Below are positions 56,881 to 64,000 of a DNA stretch of 64,000 nt, piece by piece. Below the pieces are notes generated by a model. The model was not told the origin of the DNA. It saw only the letters and a list, made by a program, of their open reading frames with translations, and ran no database searches. Made by a program: the position numbers and the translations under genes. Source of the stretch: Tamarix chinensis (taxonomy: Eukaryota; Streptophyta; Magnoliopsida; Caryophyllales; Tamaricaceae); contig CM060174.1 of assembly GCA_030549775.1 (NCBI GenBank), positions 4,009,391 to 4,073,390 on the forward strand, in the 5' to 3' direction. How positions within the stretch are numbered: the first letter of the stretch is position 1; each line of letters begins with the position of its first letter.

Positions 56881-57750
56881 ATGGTTTCTCTGAAAGGAAG
56901 GCTAGAGAGTGAGGTTGAGCTCAGGTCATCTGGTGATCTTTTCCATGAAATGATTCCCACAAAGCCTGACCATGTGTCCTTGGCTTCCCCTCAGCACGTC
57001 CAGGCCTGTAACTTGCATGAAGGCGCATTCGGGAAACCTGGCTCTATCATTTCCTGGAACTACACCGTTGGTATTGACCAAAATAGCCGGAATATAAATC
57101 TGTACCCTCAGTCAGCTGCATATATGCTAACTAATTGTTTCATTTATGAATTAAGGCACGGAATTCTAGATAGTTACAAATATGCGAATAATCGATTCCC
57201 GCCCCCCTTCCCCGGGCATCGATCTTTCTCAAGGTTGTTTCATGAATTATGTCAGTAGCATCTTTCTGCTACCCTGATACGGTTATAGTATTTCTATGGG
57301 CCTAAGTAAAAAGGTATATTAAATAAAATTAAAAGTTGTTATTCCAATATATTTGTTCTGCAGGTTGGCCACTATGAACTAAGGGTTGGGACAACGTACA
57401 GATTTTTTATCTCCGTTTCTTCTTCATAAAAATGTCAATTAATTACACTATCAAATGACTCGACTAATATATATGCAGATGGAAAAGCATGCGTGGCGAA
57501 GGAATGTGTCGAGACCATAGACGATGCGAACAAAATGATTGTTTTCAAGGTGCTTGAAGGTGATCTCATGAATGATTACAAAGACTTTATTATCACCCTC
57601 AAGGTCACTCCCAAGGCCGGAGGATTAGATCTGGTCAACTGGAAACTACAATACGAGACTGTTCACGAGAACATTCCATATCCTATATACATCCTCCGCA
57701 TACTGCTCGACGTCACCAGAGACATCGAAAATCTCCATCTTCAAGCATAG
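56881..57750 (+). CDS. MLP: MLP-like (major latex protein / Bet v 1 family) protein, two exons
   Basis: Exons 56881-57070 and 57479-57750 give 153 residues, the usual family length. The protein begins MVSLKGRLESEVELRSSGDLF. The middle has a glycine loop, HEGAFGKPGS, then ISWNYTVDGKA across the splice. It continues with VFKVLEGDLMNDYKDF, a TPKAGG segment and WKLQYETVHENIPYP, and ends in the amphipathic helix (DVTRDIENLHLQA) that closes the hydrophobic cavity of Bet v 1 folds. The single intron after the YTV-D codon position is standard for MLP genes (donor TTG/GTATTG, acceptor ATATGCAG). The reading frame is intact. MLPs are cytosolic proteins with a ligand-binding cavity, and some members are linked to stress or hormone signalling; the ligand here is unknown. 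The open frame continuing past 57070 is intron. Confidence 0.92.
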
Positions 57751-57830
57751 GGGGAGGCATGCTTGAGGGGATACATAATCTGTCATATATTATCGTTGGC
57801 GCCTTAGATCGTGTTAGATAAATAAAGGGG
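57751..57830 (+). terminator. 3' UTR and poly(A) signal of the MLP-like gene
   Basis: AATAAA at 57821-57826 lies about 70 nt after the stop, with TTAGATAAATAAA around it. T-rich DNA follows. It is the most likely polyadenylation signal. Confidence 0.55.
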
Positions 57831-58899
57831 GCAGAAGGTTTGCTTCTTATGTATGATATGTATGAATCCATCAACTCTGTGAGATGCGCATATATAGCTA
57901 CTAGGGTTCGATAAATATAAATTTGCATGGTCATTGGTCTGGTGTGTAACATCGTTATGTTGTATTCGAAATGACGTATTTCAATTCTGCAAGTGTTTCT
58001 TTTATCACGTCATCAATTCAACTACGATAATTATAAGGTCTACTGTATCGAGATCAATTCTATGGTGAAATAAGCTCACCAACTAAGATTGTTGACGTGG
58101 TGTGCTCATCAAATAAACTTTTTTATTGGCATGAGTAAAAGTTAGATATTGTCAAGAATTTCTCCTTAAATACAGGTTGAATCGTGTATATATATGATGA
58201 AATACTTTGTCACATTAATTCAAGGGTTAAAACTACAGGTTTGATTCCATTGAATTTAAAGTACTAAATAAAGGAAGATTAATTTGTAGAGTTGCACTAT
58301 AATTAGAACCGACTAATTATAATTTCCGAATTGCACTAAAGTAAGATTAGTTCTTCAACCATCATATATATTTTAGTGCGATGTTTATTTATTTATTTGT
58401 CATCTATGCCTTTGCAAAAAAAAAAATTGTATTCTTTACTTTTGACCTAGCCAATTTTTTTCCTCCTCATTTTTTCTAAAGCCTTCCACCTTTTATATTT
58501 CCTATACCTCTTCCTTCTTCTTCTCCATGGTTACCTACATGACCCGCGCTAACCATCCATTTTGTTCTTCGCTTTTCTCTATTGTTTCCTGAACCGGTGT
58601 GTGTTTTTTTATCCTTTTTTCATTATAAATATTTTCCTCATCATATCGATGTTTCTCCTCACATTTACACAAACACATATAACTTGAATTAACCTTCTTA
58701 ATTTTGTTATGTTGTGCATTTTATCATAAATCAATAGAAGTTGTTTGAAATCATTGTTGTAGATATTATTGTTATAATTTGTTGACAACCTTCCGTTGGC
58801 ATAAATTTTGGATCAATTGTCGGTTTTGGATTATTTTCCCCCCATTTTAGATATAAAATTTTCAAGAACTACCTGCTAGAACATCTAGAGGAGGGCAAT
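57831..58899. other. Downstream intergenic DNA, no gene seen
   Basis: AT-rich with short (ATTT)n and poly(A) runs near 58385-58430. Minus-strand frames opposite the MLP 3' region are chance. Confidence 0.4.
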
Positions 58900-61056
58900 T
58901 AAAATATCAATACAACATTTGAAAATTTTCAACATAGGTATACATAGATAAATAGAAATCCCTAAGGACTAAAAACTACAAGTGGCCTAACTATCTCAAA
59001 GCCTAAGTCATAAACCCAGCAATGTTACATTCGATCTCAATTCTGCATGACAAATTTGCTCCCCACAATTAGTGGATCATCACAGGACCCATTCAACTAA
59101 GGTAGTATTAATATAGGTCTAGTATAACTAAATAAATACTACATAACTCATGGAGGGTATATGATGCACATAAAGTCATGGTTACATACACATTTCCACT
59201 TATACAAGAACACACACAATATCTTGAATAAATAGAATAACATTCTTTGCCCACCCATAAGGTATCAAGGAAAGTTACAAAAGTAATAACGTAATGAAAA
59301 CATGCTCATACGGATATCATAGTTATAAATATCAATGGTGCACATGAGTACATGCAATAATACAAGAGGTTATATGATACATACAGTAATATACGATATA
59401 ATATGTTTTCATAGATTCATGCTTATAAACACATGGCTGGACATAGCAACATATAGGGTTACGAGTATATAAAAAATTCAAACTAGTAATATGTAAGACA
59501 AATACCCTAAAATTAATATATCATTTTTCACATAAATTCCACATGTCCCATATGGTAGCACAATTGTGATAAAGTAAAATAGGTGACATGAGTAGGATAA
59601 TGAGATATAAAGTCCACGAATAGACAATAACCATTGATTATTACATTCAATTATTGTGATCACAACCATTAAATTATTTTCACTTGGAGATGGAGACTGA
59701 AAGGAACCATAATAACTAATCTAGTACATAAATGGTACTAGCCCTAGTTAACCCACCAAAAAATATAACCAAGCCACTAATAAATAAGACACCTAATTAT
59801 TTAAGCATGCATACCCCTTAAAAGGATAAAATATATCTATACACCCATAGAGTAAAAGATGGCCTCTTAAGACATCGTAAGGCACCCAGAATCATAGCAG
59901 AGAAAAATACCGGAATCGTACAAAGTAAATAACAAACCTAAATCGAATAGTTAGTCCCAGTAATCCCGATTCAAGATCTTTTACTTTAAGTAAATAATAT
60001 TTTATTTAAGAATTTAACCAACCATGAATCAACCTCACATAATAACACTTATATCACTTCATAAATATAATGTAATTCTATTATTGCATCCCAATTCTAT
60101 CTACACATTTGATTTATAAGGGATCAAGGCCCAAACCATGTATCATTAGGGATAAATATTTCAAGTGGCGCTAAAGTTGATCCATTTCAAGTGGTATTAA
60201 ATACAATTAATTCCAAGTGGCATTAAAGCATATCAAATTCATGGCATATAATCCCATTGTATGGCATCACACCATTTTAATCCATAATTAACCAATTGTA
60301 TAATTTTTCAAAACATAATTGAAACACATCAAAATGTATTCTAGAATCACTAGACATTTTAGAAATTAGATGAACATGTTGACCACATAGTCATACTTAC
60401 CCTTCATATACTTTAACTAATACAATAATCAAGAGGCATGCTAACTTGTATTCGTATTGAAAAATATAAACTTGTAGATACATGGAAGTACCATATAAGA
60501 CATTGTATATGTTTGACATATATAAATCACACAAACCATACTTATCACCTTCAACTTCAAGAAGACATACATCTCATGAATCCACCATAAGTAAAGGTGA
60601 GTACAAACTTACATCAGTTTGAAGCTAGCTAAGATAAATAAAAATATAAGGAAAACACTAGCTTGAGGATCCACGAGAATACTTTTTTGGATCACGAATA
60701 GAAAGCATAGGATTAGGATAGAAAACTACTTTATCAACTAGTAATTCAAGTATGACAATTTACTCAACAAAGAAAAGTACAAACAAGATTTATTAGAAAA
60801 TATGTCCAAAACCTAAGACTCAACAACCTAACTCTATTCTCTTAACTAGATTGATTTCAATAAAGATCACTTAGGGAATTTCAAAATGATTTAGAAAACC
60901 AAGGTAAGGAGCATAGCAGATAAGATAATTTTAACAAAAAATACTTAATGATTTGGTTTTGCAACCAAAAAAATAAATAAACTAACCAATTTCATAAAAC
61001 TAATCCAAATCGATATGATAAAAAAAAATTAAAGATTTTAAATCAAAGATAGTAAA
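58900..61056 (-). mobile_element. Family B LTR, minus strand, incomplete
   Basis: Reversed matches to family B copy 1 run through the whole segment. Examples are the GGATTTCTATTTATCT region (58945), GTACTAGATTAGTTATTATGG (about 59715, reversed), the TTAAGTGAAAATAA region (59670), the degraded TTTAATGCCACTTG words (60150-60245) and the ATGAGATGTATGTC region (about 60570). Its 3' terminal motif on the left is too decayed to place. On the right it is cut by the LTR start at 61057. Confidence 0.65.
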
Positions 61057-61590
61057 TGTAATACCCCGAAAATTTTCTTAATATAATCATGTGTCATTAG
61101 CACCCTAATTTAATTCTAATCCAAATGAATCCTATATTAGCCTTAACCTATCCTTAATCTCAAAACTTTAACCGATTTTGAAAACCTTAACTTTGATAAA
61201 CCGTAATTCGTAAACCAATATCAAAACCCACTAAAATTTGATCGTAATCCTAATTACTTATGGTTAATCTAAAAATACCCCTAAAACTAATCCCCTAAAT
61301 CTTCTTCTCTTTTTTCTGTTCTTTCTCATTTTCTTTTCTTCCTTTCTTCCCTCATCTCCCGTAAGTCCAAGCAACAAGGTTAGAATTTTTACTGCAACTT
61401 GCACCGTTAACTTGCCCTCTACGTGCAACATCTCCTTTCTTATCCTCTGTAGCCTTCCACTATCCATCAACCTTCCTTTCTTATCTTTTTCTTCTTCCCC
61501 TTCTGCACCCTTATCCCTGCCTGACTACACCCTACGCAACACCATCCTCCCCTATCATTCTTCTTCTTATTTTTCTTATCCTTACGCAAC
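61057..61590 (+). mobile_element. Start of another LTR of the same superfamily
   Basis: TGTAATACCCCGAAAATTTT at 61057 is a clean LTR start, preceded by GTAAA (61052-61056), its likely left target-site copy. AT-rich head and a C/T-rich leader follow. The matching right end is not recognised in the window; the following DNA is in the opposite orientation. Confidence 0.5.
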
Positions 61591-62239
61591 CTACACTCTA
61601 AACATTACCATTGAGGAGGAAAATTTATACAAACGGGGTGTCTTATGTAGGGAAAATCTAGGGATATGGATGGTTCAATTAGTTAGAGGGCGGTGCAAGG
61701 ATGAGTTGGGTGGGCAGAGAGGGCGACGACGTTGGCCAATGGCTGTGGAAACAGCTTCTGAAGTGGCGGCGGTGACAAAGTCGGTAAAAGCTGGGTTTTG
61801 GGGGAAAGCTCAATCTCAGACTGGGTAGAGGGTATTTATAGAAATAAAAGGGTGGCTTAGGTCAAAGGGAAGAACGGGAGGATCGAGCAGGTCGGTTAGG
61901 CTCACCAGTGGTGACGGTTGCCGGTGAAATTCAAGACAAACATGGCAGGCAGTTGTTGGCTGGGAGAAAGGAGAACGTGCGAGGAGAGGGGAGAGTTAGT
62001 TGGGCGAAATGGTCAATGAGTCGGCAGGGGAAAAGGAGTACAGATTGGATGGATCAACGGTGAGGTCGACAACGTCATTTTTAGGGGTGGGAGGTGGAGT
62101 TATAGGTCGATAGCGGGAAGGAGGAAGAAAGGGGGTGGATCGGCGGTCTGGGAAAGAAAGAAAATAAAGAAACAGGTAGGAACCGGGCCAATTGGAGTGG
62201 AGAGGGGGGAAATTTTAAATGAAATGCGGCGTTTAGGAG
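61591..62239 (-). mobile_element. LTR 5' leader fragment, minus strand
   Basis: G/A-rich DNA that, reversed, is a C/T-rich leader with TATAAATA at 61840-61833 followed by CCCTCTACCC, as in the family A LTRs (TATAAATACCCCCC). Reversed AACGCCGCATTTC near 62225 resembles AACGCCGCGTCGCG at about 23400. It stops at the CACTA end at 62240. Its frames are compositional. Confidence 0.45.
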
Positions 62240-62485
62240 CACTACAAAATAATTGACTTTTGCCAACAGAAACTTAGGCACAGATATTTTTCTGTTAGTA
62301 AAAGTAACTAATACCAACAGATAATTTTCTGTAGGCAATAATGTAGTTTTTCCCACAGAATTTTTTTATCTGTTGGTATTAATATGTTATGCCAACAGAT
62401 CTTTTACCATCACTTATATCTGTGGTTATTAGTAGTATTATACCAACAGAACTAATACCCACTTTTACATCTGTTGGTATTAGTA
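62240..62485. mobile_element. CACTA (En/Spm) element end with subterminal repeats
   Basis: CACTACAAAATAATTGACTTTTGCC is the classic CACTA terminal layout. In the next 230 bp the motif CCAACAGA(T) or its reverse ATCTGTTGG occurs about ten times in both orientations, as expected of transposase-binding subterminal repeats. The other end was not found in the window, so the element is truncated or extends beyond recognisable DNA. Confidence 0.8.
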
Positions 62486-62549
62486 TTTATGAAATTCAAC
62501 AATAATATTTATTTTTATATAACTTTAATAATGATTAATTCTAGTCTTT

Positions 62550-62602
<53 letters not shown>

Positions 62603-62966
62603 TAAATAAATAAATAAGTCATTAGTCATTATTAGAAATAATAGTTTACATATATTATTATTAAATATTATTTTATTTCTAATTTTTAATATTAATATTG
62701 TTGATAATGGTGTCTTTTAACAATTATAATGAAATAATATATATTATATCTACTACCATTTACTATTAAATTAATTTATTATTAAATACTACCAATTATC
62801 ATTCAAATATATATTATCTTAAAAATAATAAATATTATCAATAATCATTCACATTATTAATAATTATTCATATTAGATACTATTATTAATTTATTTAATT
62901 ATGATTCATATTATTCTTATTAATATAATTCTTTATTAATAATTACTAAGAATAATTATTTTAGGA

Positions 62967-63003
<37 letters not shown>

Positions 63004-63240
63004 TTAAAAAAATATTATTACTAATTGTTGGAAATTATGATTAATATTTATATTATTCATATTTGTATTTATTTCCCATTATTAATTATTTTTTAATAAT
63101 AATTATTATTTTATTATAAATTATGATTAATATTATCTTAATAATACATTATAAAATATTAATTTCGATTATATTTAATATATTTAAAATTATAGTTTTG
63201 ACATAAATTCTTTTAAATAATTGAAAAAAAAAACAAAAAC
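62486..63240. repeat. AT-rich microsatellite region
   Basis: (AAT)n at about 62553-62600 and (ATT)n at about 62969-63003 in A/T-only DNA. No gene. Confidence 0.8.
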
Positions 63241-64000
63241 TCTGCTCCCGCCCCTTATTCCCTTTCCCGCTGCTCCCCGCCCCTTATTCCCTTTCCCGTC
63301 TGTTTCTCGACAACATTACCCATTCTTCTGTCTCGAGTCTTGACGCCTCTGCCTCACAACTTGGTTCCTGTGGTTCGTTGTCGAGCGACCGTCCACACCA
63401 ACTCGCCGCTGCTCGACCGTGCCGCCACATCTCCCTGTCGTCGCACACGGCTGCATCAGGGGAGCAGCAGCAGCGGAACAGCAGCAGTGGAAGGGCAGCA
63501 GCGGCGCAGCAGCAGGGCAAGAAGGCTGCAACGGCGCGCCTCCGGCCGGACATCTCCACCGTCTGTAGGCCACCGGCGACTGCTCCTCTCCCACCAACGA
63601 AGCTCCGCCGCCCTTTACCTGTATTGATTTGGCTTATTTCGTTTGGTATAATTTCCCGAAACCCTAATTTTTTGTTTTGATTAATTATGAAACAATGTGC
63701 TTTAATTAAGCTAAATTAGTTATTTAATTAAGTATATATGTATTGTATGATTGAATTGGATATGTTAATTATGTGATATATGTTGATTTCTGGAATTTGT
63801 GATTATTGACCCGGTTATGTCCGGATATGTTGTATTCGGTCGATTAAGCTATTTGGGATAATTTAATTATACATTATACTTTAAAATATACTTAATTTCG
63901 TATTGGAATTGTCAATTTAAGAAAAATGTGTGAAATTATTCAGAATTTGATTTTTAGGTCAAATCCTTGCGGATTTAAATTGAATTGTATAATTGAGTTA
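63241..64000 (+). mobile_element. Family B-like LTR, leader and start of middle part, runs off the window
   Basis: 63241-63630 is a GC/CT-rich leader with a direct repeat of CGCCCCTTATTCCCTTTCCCG (two copies, about 63248 and 63277). From 63640 the sequence (CCCGAAACCCTAATTTTT, then TAAAATATACTTAATTTCGTATTGGAATTGTCAATTT) follows family B copy 1 at about 28660-28700. The overlapping frames here on both strands are glutamine/alanine/proline-rich and not real proteins. Confidence 0.5.

Noticed and set aside
57071..57258. MLP exon 1 extended to the stop at 57258
   Set aside because: After YTV the frame loses all family similarity, while a GT donor at 57071 joins in frame to exon 2 with standard MLP sequence.
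57713..57952. Minus-strand gene opposite the MLP 3' end
   Set aside because: No motif; it overlaps the coding end and poly(A) region of a well-supported gene.

Overview
This window looks like nuclear DNA of a eudicot plant with a repeat-rich genome. I cannot name the species. The evidence is two intron-containing plant genes, several classes of plant transposable element (Ty3/gypsy, Copia, Athila-type, Cassandra with 5S rRNA-like LTRs, CACTA, hAT MITE, a tRNA-derived SINE-like unit), many AT-rich microsatellites and no bacterial-style gene packing. Apart from the two genes and their immediate flanks, nearly everything I can interpret is transposon, mostly LTRs nested in one another.

Layout. 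1-1950: a decayed PIF/Harbinger-type accessory gene (minus), an AT-rich tandem repeat and a pol III/SINE-like unit. 2442-4307: a three-exon gene for a small C2-domain protein of the CAR (C2-domain ABA-related) family. Its first intron appears to start with GC, and its second holds a 636-bp solo LTR. 5280-17240: a broken minus-strand Ty3/gypsy element, split in its gag region by a minus-strand LTR ('family A'), which is itself split by a 4.1-kb plus-strand family A solo LTR and a small hAT MITE. 18760-21850: unassigned AT-rich repeats. 21853-32155: an old 'family B' LTR, split by a 5.1-kb family A solo LTR and a complete Cassandra element. 32517-40079: a reversed 'family C' LTR, two head-to-head family B ends, a minus-strand Copia pol remnant broken by a lone Cassandra LTR, and a family C LTR fragment. 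41878-50940: an Athila/Tat-type gag pseudogene split by a 4.4-kb family C solo LTR and followed by a truncated one. 51143-55349: a 4.2-kb family B solo LTR. 56881-57750: a two-exon gene for an MLP/Bet v 1-like protein. 58900-64000: reversed and partial LTRs and one CACTA end.

The families A, B and C are my own labels. Their 4-5 kb LTRs share ends close to TGTAATACCCC...GGGGGTGTTACA but differ inside, and each has its own internal tandem repeat. Four are bounded by exact 5-bp target-site duplications (CCTAT, CTACA, ATATT, ATGAC), which shows they are solo LTRs and fixes the nesting order.

The most interesting signal is a stem-loop about 75-100 nt before the 3' end of these LTRs. It appears in A, B and C copies with different primary sequence but the same layout: a 10-15 bp outer stem, a purine-rich internal mismatch, and a short GGT/ACC-type inner stem. 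Some base pairs differ on both sides between families. It may be a conserved RNA element of this LTR group.
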